Shown: piece after piece, positions 23,331 to 34,620 of the stretch
Position numbering within the stretch: the stretch's first letter is position 1
How the letters are laid out: each line of letters starts with the position of its first letter
Assembly: GCA_918026815.1 (NCBI GenBank)
Contig: CAKJVC010000075.1
Span: forward strand, 186,001-250,000
DNA from: Chalara sp. BL73
Taxonomy: Eukaryota > Ascomycota > Leotiomycetes > Helotiales
Length of the DNA: 64,000 nt
Direction of reading: 5' to 3'
Translations under genes and position numbers: made by a program
The notes under the pieces: generated by a model
Told to the model about the DNA's origin: nothing
What the model saw: only the letters and a program-made list of their open reading frames with translations
The model's database searches: none

Positions 23331-23546
23331 TTAATTTACTTTTTCTGTTAACAGTTTAAAACGTCCCGTGTACTCTGTTACACTAGTAAATTGCTTGCAC
23401 ATTTGAATGTTTCGTTTTGCTTTTATTTTTTTATCCGTGTTTCCGAACATACAAGTAAGTTGACTGACGTATTTTTCATAACTGTTAAAAATAAAGTTAG
23501 TTTTAATTTCTTTTTTGTCGTGTAAATACGCAAAATAGTTTTTCAA
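23331..23546 (-). pseudogene. Gypsy-2 gag fragment
   Basis: A 71-codon minus frame ends KQFTSVTEYTGRFKLLTEKV, matching the retrotransposon gag block 'QxxSVxEYxxxFxxL'. Before it, YVSQLTCMFGNTDKK matches 'FxxxLxxxFGDPDxx'. The frame is open only locally. Confidence 0.75.
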
Positions 23547-23866
23547 ATAAGTAAAAATCTAGTCGTAAACGGTTCTTGTTAAAAAAAATACTGCTTACAA
23601 AACTATTTGCTTTTGGCTTCCGAAAAATAGCGAGTTTATACGGATGTAAATCTCGCATTATAAAACATATAAACGAAAGTGCTGTCGACTGCTATTAAAA
23701 GTTTTAAGTTCTTGAACTTTAAGTAGTTTAACTTGCTGTAGCATATAAACAAGCTGTAGAATTAGTAGTGCTTTAAATAGCGCTAAGCCTTTAGAAGTGC
23801 GTAAAGTTGAACTAGTTGTCGACATAGTGTACGTAATACAAGTACTTTAAAACAAAGTGCTTAAAG

Positions 23867-24216
23867 TGTTACGGTTTTATTAGTTTACAACTAATATAAA
23901 TAAAAAATCTTAGTTCGAAAGTTGTTAGTCTGAAAAAAAGTAGGTATATCACATATAGAAGTAAGATCCCGATAACAGTATAGTGTTAAAATACTATATT
24001 AAGTTAAGCACGAAGCTCTTATCTAAAGAAAAGCTATTTACTTATATAGATTCCTTCGTGGGTTGGATTATTGCAAGCGCTATAATCCATGGATCGTGGA
24101 TCATAGCATGATCCATGATCCATCACGTGATTCTACCCCAGGGGTTTCTTTGTGTAAACCAAGTCTACCGAGCCTCAGGCCCCTAAGGCACAAGCCTGTT
24201 AGCGATGCGCGTAACA
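23867..24216 (-). repeat. 5' LTR of Gypsy-2
   Basis: 350 bp. The outer part (about 24040-24216) is almost free of RIP changes, while the inner part is strongly mutated. The repeat marks the boundary between the AT-rich block and gene-bearing DNA. Confidence 0.93.
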
Positions 24217-24722
24217 TCAAATTCAACTCAAACTCAAACTAAAATTAATAACTCAAATCAACTCAAATACAAATTAAAGTTGATTCGAGTTAGTTAAAAT
24301 AATTTGAGTTTCTTTTCTTACACTGATTCGTGCCGAGACTCGGTAGTCTGGGCATCCCGCTTGGATGTATATTGCTATCTTGCGTGGGCCTTCTGGTTTT
24401 GATTGTTGCCGCCGTCGAGGAGGATGTGTTCGACTTCCCGAGACGCGCATGTAGGCGTGCCTCGAGACCTGCAACTTGGTATATTGTGAAAAGTACTTAG
24501 CAGAAACGAGGAGGTGATTCTTGCTGGAAATTGTACGGCTTGGATTCTGTATGTGCCGTGGGTGACTCAGATCCGGAAACAATCCAACGTCACACCTTCA
24601 TCACGGAAACCGAAAAAAAAAACTTACTTCTGTTTTCATCCCGCATGAATTAGATGTCTCGCGCTGCCAACAAGTTTCAGTATGCCTAATTCGATTTCAT
24701 TTTAAAATTTAGCACTAATATC
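24217..24722. other. intergenic; CAACTCAAA-like simple repeats
   Basis: About 80 bp of degenerate CAAACTCAAA/CAACTCAAAT repeats (24217-24300) follow the LTR, then ordinary sequence. A minus frame at 24274-24582 has no recognisable features and partly covers the simple repeat, so I do not call it a gene. Confidence 0.6.
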
Positions 24723-26589
24723 CTAGAGTTTCTCTTGTGTTCGGGCTCTTAGAAGTCTTTTTAGGACCTTTCCACTTGAATTTCTAGGGACCGATTCAAT
24801 AAAAATTACCCCGCCTTCAAGGCGTTTGTATCCTGCCAGCCTTATTGCAGAATATTCATAGACATCCTTCTCACTTAAAGTGGTTCCGTGGCGAACCACA
24901 AATGCCCTTGGCAATTCTGTCTCCTTGTCGATCTCGACACCAACAACCGCAGCATCCTGGATCTCGGGATGACTTAGAAGCACTGCTTCTATCTCAGCAG
25001 GTGCAACCTGAAACCCGCGAACCTTGATTAAGTCCTTCCATGTCCAGGTTAGCATCATATAATGATTAACGTGGATATTACGAGAAATTGTTACCTTTTT
25101 CCTATCTACGAGGTACCATAGCTTTGTCTTTCCATCACAATATCCAACATCGCCTGTTTTGAACCATCCTCCAGCGTCAAAAGCCAGCTTATCAGCTTCC
25201 GGGTTATTCAAGTAGCCGAGAAAAATTGTTGGTCCCCGAATATAGATCTCGCCACAGACATCATACTCATTTACTTCCTTTCCATCGTCCACAAGTCTAT
25301 ATAAGTGTCAGTATAGAGGCGAGATTGTATAAAAGTATAAACAATATACCTAGCGTCTAGATATGGAAGAAGTCGTCCAATACTACCGGTATTGTCGCTT
25401 TCCGGCCAATAAAACGTACTAAGAATGCACGACCCCTCTGTCATTCCCCAGATTTGAGTGATTGTGGATCCCGGGGCAAGAAGCTCTTGAAAACTGTTTT
25501 GTGTTTCCTTTGCTATAGGAGCCGCTCCAGTCCATGCGTACTTGATCGAGGCCAAAGAATAATTCCGTGTGATAGGTGACTTAAGGATAGTGACTACCAT
25601 TGATGGCACTATAGGGAGATCGGTAATTTGATGCTCATCGATCGCCATCAGGAACCGTTGCAAATCAAATCGACGCATGATGAAGGTTTGATGGCCAGAT
25701 CTTAACGCTGATGTGTGAGTTACTAAAGCCCCACCAACATGAAAGGTAGGAATGGCAATTAATCGTCGGACCTTAGGAGCATAGTAAGTCAGTTATCGCC
25801 TTTCACATAGTTATTGGCATACCTCAAACGGTTTCTGGACGACTTCATGGACAAGGCTGTGCTGAGCAACTATGTTGTGGTGAGACAGCATCGCAGACTT
25901 TGGGAGCCCGGTAGTGCCACTACTATGAAATAGAGCCGCGGGCGTTTTTGCACGTATTGCATCATCAAATCGAACCCAATCTGCTTCCCCACATTGAAGG
26001 AGATGTTCCCACGAGCGAAAACCAGACGGTATTACTTGGTTAGACACGTTGAAGATCCAGATGCGCGATTTTGGGAGTCCACATTCATTAGCCGCATGAA
26101 AGGCCGTTTCCAATAACTCCGGCTCAACGATGATAAATTTTGTGTCGCATGTCCTGATGTGGTGACTTAGCTCGGCGGAAGTGGATGAGGGATTTGTCCC
26201 AGAAAAGACACCTCCTGCAGCTATAGCACCAAGGAATATCATGGAGTAGTTGATCTAAAGTTTGAGCATATGAAAGACAAGGTTTAAAGTGGGTTCGTAC
26301 ATCATTGAAAGAGTGGAGGCCGACACAATCTCCAGCCTGTAGCCCAGCATCCCGAAATCCTTTCGTAAGCTTCCTTATTAGCAATCGCGCCTGTCGAGCA
26401 GTGATGAATCGGCTCGGGTTCGCAACATCAATATATATCTTATAGGGGCAGAATTCAGTTAGTAGCTTTCAGGCTTCATAATTAGGACTGGTATACAGGC
26501 TTGTCTTCGTCATATTTTGGATCGTCAAAAATCCAGGACAATAGATCCTTGTTTGGTATTGCAACATTCGATGGCGAGCTGAAAACCAT
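24723..26589 (-). CDS. 4-coumarate-CoA ligase-like acyl-CoA synthetase A
   Basis: It should activate an aromatic or fatty acid with ATP and CoA through an acyl-AMP. Six exons join cleanly: 26589-26497, 26438-26301, 26254-25823, 25771-25350, 25296-25095 and 25034-24723 (532 aa). All introns are GT-AG, several with CTAAC branch sites. The start ATG at 26589 puts [14 protein letters not shown] in its usual family place. Motifs are [13 protein letters not shown] (about 187-199), the GMTE region, [26 protein letters not shown] and [10 protein letters not shown] with the catalytic Lys near 518. The C-terminus QEKL is close to, but not, a canonical peroxisomal signal. The 60-nt last intron is in frame and stop-free. 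The protein looks intact. The exact substrate cannot be told. Confidence 0.88.
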
Positions 26590-27175
26590 GATATCTAATG
26601 GGTTCACCGGAGAAAGAGACCAGATTACGATAAGAAGTGTTATTGAGATGGACAGTCTTTATTTAAGTACGCAGGTTCGGCCTAGTGATCAACGTTCTGC
26701 TGTGCCCCGGCCCTCGGCTACTGTGGGGCATGACGCCAGAGGCATTTTCATGTCTATGATTGCCAGTAAATTTATAAGTTCGAGATAGTTCCTGAGAGTT
26801 GATTTGTTCTCCACAGTATATAAGATCTGGAGCTGACAGTGGTTGCTAACCCTAGGAGATTATGACTTCCGTTGTACTTGGATGCGGGGCACTTTTGATG
26901 CTTGTCGGCTCCAGAAGTATGGGACTAGATAAAGTCCCCTGGGTCACTCACGTAACGTTGAGGTAATCGCCAAGGTATTGCTCAATGCTTGAGCTAAGTG
27001 TAATTGCGTTCCATAACCCCTGCAGATATTTAGATGATTAGTATATAGAGATGTATAGCCTTCACATTCACAAGAAAGTTGTAACTTTTAAACTCGAGCA
27101 CCGGAAAGCAGCAACAGTGTTTTATAATCCATCCACTTTAACGCTAAAGAAATGACCAGACACCCCACACAGATA
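26590..27175. other. intergenic region upstream of CoA ligase A
   Basis: This 586-bp stretch separates the ligase start from the 3' end of the Ctf1-like regulator on the same strand. The plus frame at 26501-26788 is antisense to the ligase start and has no features. No repeat was seen. Confidence 0.6.
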
Positions 27176-29719
27176 TTACACCTGAGGGAGAAAATCATGC
27201 ATCCATTTCAAGAGTGAGGAAGAATGCATATCGTGTGTCGAAGAAGAATTGTACATGCTGCGGGATGAAAGGAGTGCTGGAGCTTGTTGATAGTCCCAAA
27301 CGGTCTCACTTCTGTATCCTTGAGGTTGATTGTAGTCAATACAATCGCCTTCGGCGATAACCTCAAAATTATCCATTCGATCTGAAGGACAAGTCTGTCT
27401 TGTATCCAACGAGGCGATTCTCGCCTCCTGCTCAGAATCAGACTGTCTCTTCTGCGCACTAGTGTCAGTCGTAGTGTCTTGATGAACTCTTTTGTTGAAA
27501 GACCGCTCAAGCTGAATAGCCTCAGCTAGGTGTGCTGTAAATAGATTTCCATTGTTGCAGCTGGAGCGGCTGAAAATTACAGAATGAATAAAATGTGTCG
27601 CATAATCGGCGGCTGAATAGATACTGCGCAAGGATTGAACCATACGATATCCGGTACGGATATGCTCCAGAGATGCGGTGTGGATATCTCTATCTAGAGA
27701 ATTGGCGTCAATTATATGGCTGACCATGGCAGTAGTAAGTATTATAATTCCATTAAGAGGTAGGAAGCACAGCATATTCATGCTTTCAAGGCTGCATAAA
27801 ATATCTGATATTTCAGTAGCTGCAGTGCGAACGGCTTTCTTTGCAACAGACTGCTTCCCCATAACTCCATCGGGTGTTCTCATTCCTCTGACTGAAACGG
27901 AAGGGTTGGATCGTGGGCGATGGAATGTTATGACTGTTGTAAGATAGAACATACGGAGAAGAGCGCGATGAAACTCGAGAACAGATTCCAGGTGCTCCAG
28001 CTTTCCCTTGCGAACAGAAGTATAAGCGGCTTCAGCAGGAAGCTCTTCGAGCCACCTCGCAAGTCTTAGCTCACAGAAGTCGTCCTGAGCTTTATCCACC
28101 TTATCCGTGACAGGTATTAATATCAGAGACGTACTAGTAGCATCTCCGTTTCTTTTATCCAACTGAGTTCCCTTACTGATAGTGTACCAAACAGAGAGAA
28201 TATCTCTGAGAATCAAGCAGATCTTCAGTTTCTGTAAACAAACAACCGCAAACCGGAGTTGCATCCTTATATCTGTGGTTATGTTGCATTTGGGGGCGAT
28301 ATTTGTCATTGTGCGTAGAGGGTTAACGAGCTCAAAGTCTTCCAAGGCAAGAATGGGCAAATCGTAGTCTTTACTATCAATCCTAGTGCCTCTTTTCATT
28401 CCAAGCGCCATTATCACGTCACGCATGACACAGCACCACCAAATACGTCGGTACAAACCACGTTTTTCTACAGGTAGGTCTGTGTATGTTGCGGCTTGAT
28501 GCAGCCCAAGTTTGGTCATCGCCGAGACGGCCGCAGCTAGCCAGTGATACATATCTTTTTGATCATCTGGCGATTCGTACCAGTAAGTCATCAATAAAAG
28601 GGCTTGTGTTGAAGTAATTACGTCATCCTCGGCATCAAACTCATAAAGAAGCTGCTATCTTGATTAGTGAAACTACGCAGTATACGAAGCTGAGCAATCT
28701 AACCTTCAATCTATAGTAAAATGTGTCTCGAGCTGCTCTTTGATTTGGAAACCCAGCAATGTTCAATAACTTTAGATCGACGAAGCTAGATCCTGCAAAC
28801 ATAACAGCTTGACAAAGCAGAAGACTTAGTTTATCACTGGTAGCCTCTGCCGCTCGAGTGAAGCACAGAAAACTAGAAATATCCAGGATAGGAAGAAATG
28901 GGTGTACATAGTCAATATATGCCTGGAACAGCGCATCCCGAATCTTCGCTGCGGGGATACTTAGGGCTCCTTTAGTAATCAAGAATTCAATAGAGTCTTG
29001 TGAAAGATGAATTGGCAGCGGTTTGATATATTCAGGAAGGTGGTCGCTGAGATTCCTAGTGCTCGGAACCTTAACTTTAGGTACTGGTAACTCTGCGAAG
29101 CCTAAAGTCTTCGGCAGGACTCCAGATCGAGAATACCTATCTACACCAAGGGGCTCTTCTTGCCATAGCTCATCTACTGCCATCAGATATCGGCTTCAAC
29201 GGTAGTGCTACATGCCTCTAGCGGGAGGACTTACTGTAAAGATGGGATGAGATTGATATTCTGTTATTCTCACCAATAGACTGCGACGTACTCGCAAGAG
29301 TGGCTGAAACAATTGATGGAGCCTTCGTACCAGATATAGAGTCCGACTGCTCAATTTGACTGGGCCAACTTGAAGATACAGATGCATTGGGCAGAGTTTG
29401 TGAATTCCTCAGTTTCATCACCTCAAGTCGCCGTAGTAAACGTGGGGTTCTCGCGCCTTATCAGCTAAGATCATTTGGAAGATACCCTAATGGAGTTTAA
29501 CGAGTTATACCTTCGACTTCCATTATGTGCAATGATACAATCAAGGTTATCCGCTCTGCAATTCGTGCATGGTCTACCATTCTCAACATTACACCGACTC
29601 TTCTTAGCTCTGCAGGTTAGGCAAGCGACAGACGCTCTTGTTCTGAGCAATGCCCTACTCACTTTCAAATTGGCAAGACGGGTGGCTTGTGAATCTGATG
29701 TTGGTGATATCTGAGCCAT
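27176..29719 (-). CDS. Zn2Cys6 regulator, Ctf1/FarA-like
   Basis: A fungal transcription factor of the cutinase/fatty-acid regulator type. Exons: 29719-29511, 29449-29235, 29176-28704 and 28651-27176 (790 aa). The zinc cluster ACLTCRAKKSRC...CTNCRADNLDC lies about residues 38-65. It is followed by LLRRLEVMK after the splice, then HLPEYIKPLPIHLSQDSIEF, YVHPFLPILDISSF, and MTYWYESPDDQKDMYHW. That order is characteristic of Ctf1-alpha/beta and FarA/FarB. I prefer the ATG at 29719, because family members start shortly before the zinc cluster; an in-frame ATG at 29866 would add 49 residues. Family members control cutin and lipid degradation genes. Its neighbours here are CoA ligase A and a secreted esterase, both plausible targets. 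Confidence 0.87.
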
Positions 29720-30729
29720 GATTGCTAAGCCAACATAATATTCACCACAGGAGAGGTTCTTGAAATGCTCACTTATTCCCCTGCTCGCATTAGGCTCCCC
29801 AAAAGAGAATAGCGGAGACAGCCCGTTAAACGAATTGCCTAAGAACGCAGCTACACGGCGTGGCATTCTTTTGCCCAGCGTGGCGAGTTGATCTTCAGAG
29901 TCCCATTGCCGTACTTAATTATAATAATGCCTGTTCCTACTAAAAATATCGCGTCGCATGTTACAGTAATATGGAGAATTCTTGAGCCTAAATGGCCAGC
30001 TAGGTTTATGAGTTTTTGAAGAAATGTTTAAAGGTCTTTTTGCCCCAATAATCACCATAGCTGTTGACACTTCGGCATGAGGAAATTTCCAGAGCATCCG
30101 TAATAGAATCCATCACAGGGGGCTTCGGGTAGAATGAAAGTTGCAGATTCCTGTCGTTTTACTTTCTAATTCTATAATCTAGCCGACTAAATCAAATCTA
30201 GCAGTCGCCACAAAACAGGATGTCGATTCGGTTATCACCATAGTATAATATCGCCTTCTTGTAGATATTCTCAATACCTTACTATCGTCAAGAGACGGGC
30301 CTTTACTCCAGGTAAAGAGCCTACCTTGTCATTAACATTACACGTAATGCGGGGTCTGCCATGACACATAATACAACCTCGGCACTTACTCTACGGCCCA
30401 GCAGGCCAACTTGGCAGAGATTATTGATTTCCTTTTTATGATCATGGCCATACGCGAATACGCGTATTGGTCAGAACACGTGTAATAACTCTTGCGGTGG
30501 TAAATATCTCAAGCTTCAATGGAATTTTCAAGCATTTCTGCTTGAACCGAGAAGCTTTCCGCTCCGGCCCTCGGCACGGCAAAATATCAGACGACCTACC
30601 CTGATATTAACTGATGTAGAACAAAGGGAATGAGGAGAAATAAGTCGAACTTGCATTACAAAGAGTGTCACGTCTTCTCAGACCATCTGTTCCCAGACTC
30701 CTCACTATATAATCAGAACATCTGCTGTG
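29720..30729. promoter_or_regulatory. divergent promoter region, regulator and esterase
   Basis: About 1 kb lies between the starts of the Ctf1-like regulator (minus) and the secreted esterase (plus), so both promoters must sit here. CCG/CGG triplets cluster at 30547-30587 without regular spacing. Small ORFs in it have no features. Confidence 0.5.
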
Positions 30730-32316
30730 ATGTCTTCCTTTATAGGTACTTTCCTAGTTGTGTTTTCTCTATGGCAAAAAATTTCAGCTTCGCTACCTAC
30801 CATCGCGACGCGGCAAAGCCTTCCAATACACGCCTGTTCAGGGGGGTTGTTCAGTCCACCGCAGGTACCTGGTGCTAAGATTCTCACTATATCGGCAGCC
30901 GAACAGACGAACTATTCCATCCCGTTATATGAAATCACCGGTCTCAATTTTTGTGAAGTTAATGTCACCTACACTCACCCGGGTTGGAATGATACTATTC
31001 ACGTTCAGGCATGGCTTCCTCTATCTGGCTACAACTCGCGGTTTCGGGCTGTTGGTGGAGGCGGTTACGCAGGATCTCTCGCTGATATTGCTCTCGGTCC
31101 GGCTCTTCTGCAAGGCTACGCAACAGCTGCCACGGATGGTGGTACCAACAATGATCCATACTCTCCTGCGGAGTGGGCCCTGATTAGTCCTGGTGTTCTC
31201 AATTACGCCGTGTTAGAAGACTTTGCTCATTTAAGTTTGGATGAGCTGGCAGTTATCGGTAAAGCAATCACAACGAGCTACTACGGAACGGCGCCGATAT
31301 ACTCTTACTTCACTGGATGCTCGAATGGTGGAAGACAAGGACTCACTACGGCACAAAGGTATCCGACTCGTTACGACGGCATCCTCGCCAATGCCCCTGC
31401 AATCCAGGCACCAGAGTTCGTCCCATCGTTGCTATGGGGGCAAGTTGCTATGCACGCATTCAAAGGGACACCCCCGCCAGTGTGTGAGTTTACAGCAATC
31501 ACAGCTGCAGCGGTTGCAGCCTGTGACGGCCTTGACAAGGTTATTGATGGTGTAATATCAAACTATACAGATTGCAAATTTGATCCGCTCACCTTGGTTG
31601 GGACATCCTTCAACTGCTCTGGCACGTCCAGAACCTTTTCGACCGCGGGCACGACTATAACTCAAAAGATTTGGCAAGGACCAACGACACCCATGGGAAC
31701 TTTCTTGTGGAATGGCTATCATAAAGACGCCGATCTGACCGAACTCATTAGTGAAACGATAATTCAGCTAGGCCAGACAGTACCAAGCCCATCACTTAGT
31801 CTCGGCAGATCTTGGATCAAGTACTTTGTCCTTAAGAATCCAACAGTAGACCTGTCTACGATAACCTACAATCAATTCTACAGGTATTATATTCAGTCCG
31901 TCGCAGAGTTTCAGACTTTTTTGGGGAATGACAACCCAGACCTCTCCGCTTTCAAAGTTGCGGGGGGGAAGATGATAACCTGGCATGGAAGCGCCGATGC
32001 TCTCATTCCGATTGATGACACTATTCAGTATTATCAGAGAGCCGAGGCATTGGATCCTAATATCGAGGATTTCTATCGCTTCTTTATCGCCCCTGGAGTG
32101 GGTCATTGTTCAGGTGGAGTGGGGTTCTATCCTTCGGATGACCTGGCTGCGCTGGTGAATTGGGTCGAGAATGGTGTTGCACCAGCTGAATTATCTGGCA
32201 CAAGTGCTACAAGTGGCAGATCGCAACCGCTTTGCCAGTATCCACTTGTTGCTAAGTGGGATGGTATTCATAACTCAGCCTTAGCAACATCATACACATG
32301 CGCAACGTCTTATTAA
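30730..32316 (+). CDS. secreted tannase/feruloyl esterase family protein
   Basis: A secreted carboxylic-ester hydrolase (tannase/FaeB family) that would release phenolic acids such as ferulate, p-coumarate or gallate from plant esters. The gene has one exon and encodes 528 aa. ATG at 30730 is used; the codon before it is GTG. Residues 1-20 form a signal peptide (FIGTFLVVFSLWQKISA). The catalytic Ser198 lies in TGCSNGGRQG, Asp423 in GSADALIP and His459 in GVGHCSGG. The Cys before the Ser and the Cys after the His are the CS-D-HC disulfide pair of this family. A calcium-loop-like segment CDGLDKVIDGVISN is present. It is full length and intact. The exact substrate is not predictable from sequence alone. 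Confidence 0.93.
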   Translation: MSSFIGTFLVVFSLWQKISASLPTIATRQSLPIHACSGGLFSPPQVPGAKILTISAAEQTNYSIPLYEITGLNFCEVNVTYTHPGWNDTIHVQAWLPLSGYNSRFRAVGGGGYAGSLADIALGPALLQGYATAATDGGTNNDPYSPAEWALISPGVLNYAVLEDFAHLSLDELAVIGKAITTSYYGTAPIYSYFTGCSNGGRQGLTTAQRYPTRYDGILANAPAIQAPEFVPSLLWGQVAMHAFKGTPPPVCEFTAITAAAVAACDGLDKVIDGVISNYTDCKFDPLTLVGTSFNCSGTSRTFSTAGTTITQKIWQGPTTPMGTFLWNGYHKDADLTELISETIIQLGQTVPSPSLSLGRSWIKYFVLKNPTVDLSTITYNQFYRYYIQSVAEFQTFLGNDNPDLSAFKVAGGKMITWHGSADALIPIDDTIQYYQRAEALDPNIEDFYRFFIAPGVGHCSGGVGFYPSDDLAALVNWVENGVAPAELSGTSATSGRSQPLCQYPLVAKWDGIHNSALATSYTCATSY

Positions 32317-34620
32317 TACGTTGTTAGTTCTTGGGCTTAACTTAAGAATTTGCCGCTCTTTGCCTCTGTATGCTCTCCGTAAGCTAGTAAAAGCAGAAAA
32401 AAAGCAATTTGTACCTTATGTCAAATAATTTAGTTTATTAACCCTATAGCGCCAACACAAAGAGCGGCACCGGTTGCTGGATAATATTAATTGACTATGT
32501 GAAGTACTAAGGTATGGAAGTGAGATATACGGAATCCTTTTCCGGCGGTGTGCCCTGTATCCATACTTGCTCAAACATGGTTGCATTACCAATAGTAATG
32601 AGACCATTTTCTAGGCCTAGGTTCGCATGCCTAAAGCTCCCAAAGCCTATTTGAATGCCGTTTTTATGGCATTTAAAGTAGATGCGCTTAAATGCTCGGT
32701 CCCAGCGTCGACAAATGGTTAATTGTGGGCAGTAGCAAGTTTTAAACTAAAACAATTATCAAGCTAATTCTGTAGAGGTTCTATGAGATTTTTGGGAAAG
32801 TAACAGTTTAATAAAACGTTAAAATTCTGATTTTGTCATGGCACGCGCTATGCATATATGCATATACGGTTACAGGGGGCAACGGTGGTGTAATACAAGA
32901 GAACCTAAAACTAAAGAAAAAAAGAAGCTCAGAGAAAGCGCGCTTTATGTACGTAAAAATCTCTGGAAGCCCGGCTAAATTAAGCCAGGTTTATTACTTC
33001 TTTTTTGGGGGGGGGGGAGGGAGAGCGAGTTTTCGAGTTTTAAAAACAAAGAAAATTACTCTATTAATGAGTGTAGTCTGGTTATTCCCGCTATTAGTAC
33101 TAACTTTCCTTTAGTGCTGCCTATGCACAAGTACTATCCCAACACTTGTGCTAACCCGGGTTCGTGCTATAGTATTGCTAGTACTAATGATTCTTTAGCA
33201 CTATCAAGATACTGGTGCCAATGCATCGCTAGTACTATCACGTATTTTGGGCCAGCTCATGCCTAGTACTACGCAGTTCGTGACAGCAAGTTCATTTTGG
33301 CCCAGGATAGGCCGCACACTAGATGTTGATGACAGCGCTGTTGAGCTTGACCACTGGAATCGCAGCTAGACCAGCAATAGTAATTTCCTTTTGAACAAAT
33401 CAGTGTAGAGAGTTTAAATTCCCGATACAAAAAGAACATTTTCAAGCCATACTTCACAGGAAACTGAACACTTGTACGAACTGGCTTCTTTAACACACAA
33501 AACAAGAGATTCGATACTCGCCGCTGGTAGCACAACTTGCGGTGGCCTGTTGCTTCAAAAAAGCTATCTTCCGATGCTGCTTCCTTAGAATTCAAGACAT
33601 CTGAGTAAATAGAGCAATTGGAATATAAGTTACAAATGGACTTGCTGACCATGTTCTTATTATAATCTGTGGAAGTTTACCTGGCAGTCTGGAAAAGTAC
33701 TTGCTTTGTTGATATAAGCACCAACACTTCAATTGCAAAATGGCTGGATTCCTTGATTTTAGGACGAAGTACAGCCAACCAGCATTGATAGTCAGTTTAT
33801 GTAATGATCGTATAAAGACTGTTACCTCGTGTGACTCCGAATCTACTAACCCCGGAGGATTTAGAGGAGCAGCTATGGACATATAGCTTTAGGGATAACA
33901 CTTGCAAGCTGTTGGCTTGCTCTGATACACATAGGTAGGTGAATGAATACTTACGGAAAATAAAATTGGAAACTGGGGATTTTAAAAATTTTAACAGTGA
34001 CAGCATATGCCGGAATTAGTATTGTGTATATTACAATTAATTTATACAACAGAGATCGTTTAGATTTTGCTATCCTTTTTTAATGCCATCGGAATAAGCT
34101 GCCTGAGTAGTTGTCATTAACACAGGTCTTTAACTGCCAGCAGATGATCTCAGCTAGTTGCGTTGCTCCTACGATATGTCCTTTTAAATACGAAATGCAA
34201 TATTGTCAAACGGATAGATTGTAGGCGATCTATCACAGAATAGGTTGTAGAATAGGACATATGATATTGATTGTAGAACTAATAGAATTAACTATCTAGA
34301 GTGAACAAAAAAGGGGACCTGGTGCCAAGAACGACTAAGCCAAATCTGGCCAATAGGCTTGGCCGTTTCACAAATATCGTGGCTTACTTATGTAAATCCC
34401 AACCTCAAAATATTCTCTGGGAATATAGGTGATGTTTTTGAGAAGAAAAATTTAATTTTACTTCGCTAACGACTTTAAATTTCTATAAATAAACCAGCCA
34501 TCCTACAGCAACCTAGCACTGTAGCAAAAGCAAAATCTAGTATTAAGCCAGCAATATCAACAAATCTTTACGCCTTCCGCATGACTGAGAAAAATACGAT
34601 ATTAGAGGCTGCTCTTACAC
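32317..34620. other. 2.3-kb intergenic region
   Basis: No gene is supported. A G-rich run lies near 33006-33018. TAGTACTA-type palindromes cluster at 33093-33273. Minus frames between 33269 and 34006 are short, mutually overlapping and show no recognised motif. It may be old repeat DNA. Confidence 0.6.
33093..33273. repeat. cluster of TAGTACTA-like palindromes
   Basis: The palindromic core AGTACT with TAGTACTA flanks occurs at 33095-33103, 33130-33137, 33178-33187, 33229-33238 and 33264-33272. Similar diverged copies such as TAGTATTG and TTAGTGCTG lie between. Five copies of an 8-mer palindrome in 180 bp is more than expected by chance. Confidence 0.7.

Larger units (their letters stand above)
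17701..24216 (-). mobile_element. Gypsy-2 chromovirus LTR retrotransposon
   Basis: Two 350-bp LTRs (17701-18050 and 23867-24216), both TGTTACG...CGTAACA, bound a 6.5-kb element read on the minus strand. In order come gag (23331-23546), a damaged zinc knuckle (22983-23024), protease (22110-22118), RT (20880-21548), integrase (19215-19418) and a chromodomain (18852-19088), which is the Chromoviridae layout. A purine tract GAAAAAAGATAG abuts the 3' LTR at 18051-18062. The 5-mers outside the LTRs (CACAC and TCAAA) do not match. All frames are broken by RIP-type changes. Confidence 0.92.

Noticed and set aside
24274..24582. 102-codon minus ORF between the LTR and CoA ligase A
   Set aside because: No recognisable motif, and it overlaps CAACTCAAA simple repeats.
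30706..30712. TATATAA as TATA box of the secreted esterase
   Set aside because: It is only 18 bp before the ATG, too close to direct transcription upstream of the start codon.
33269..34006. Three overlapping minus ORFs that might form a spliced gene
   Set aside because: No consistent splice joins and no family motif could be found.
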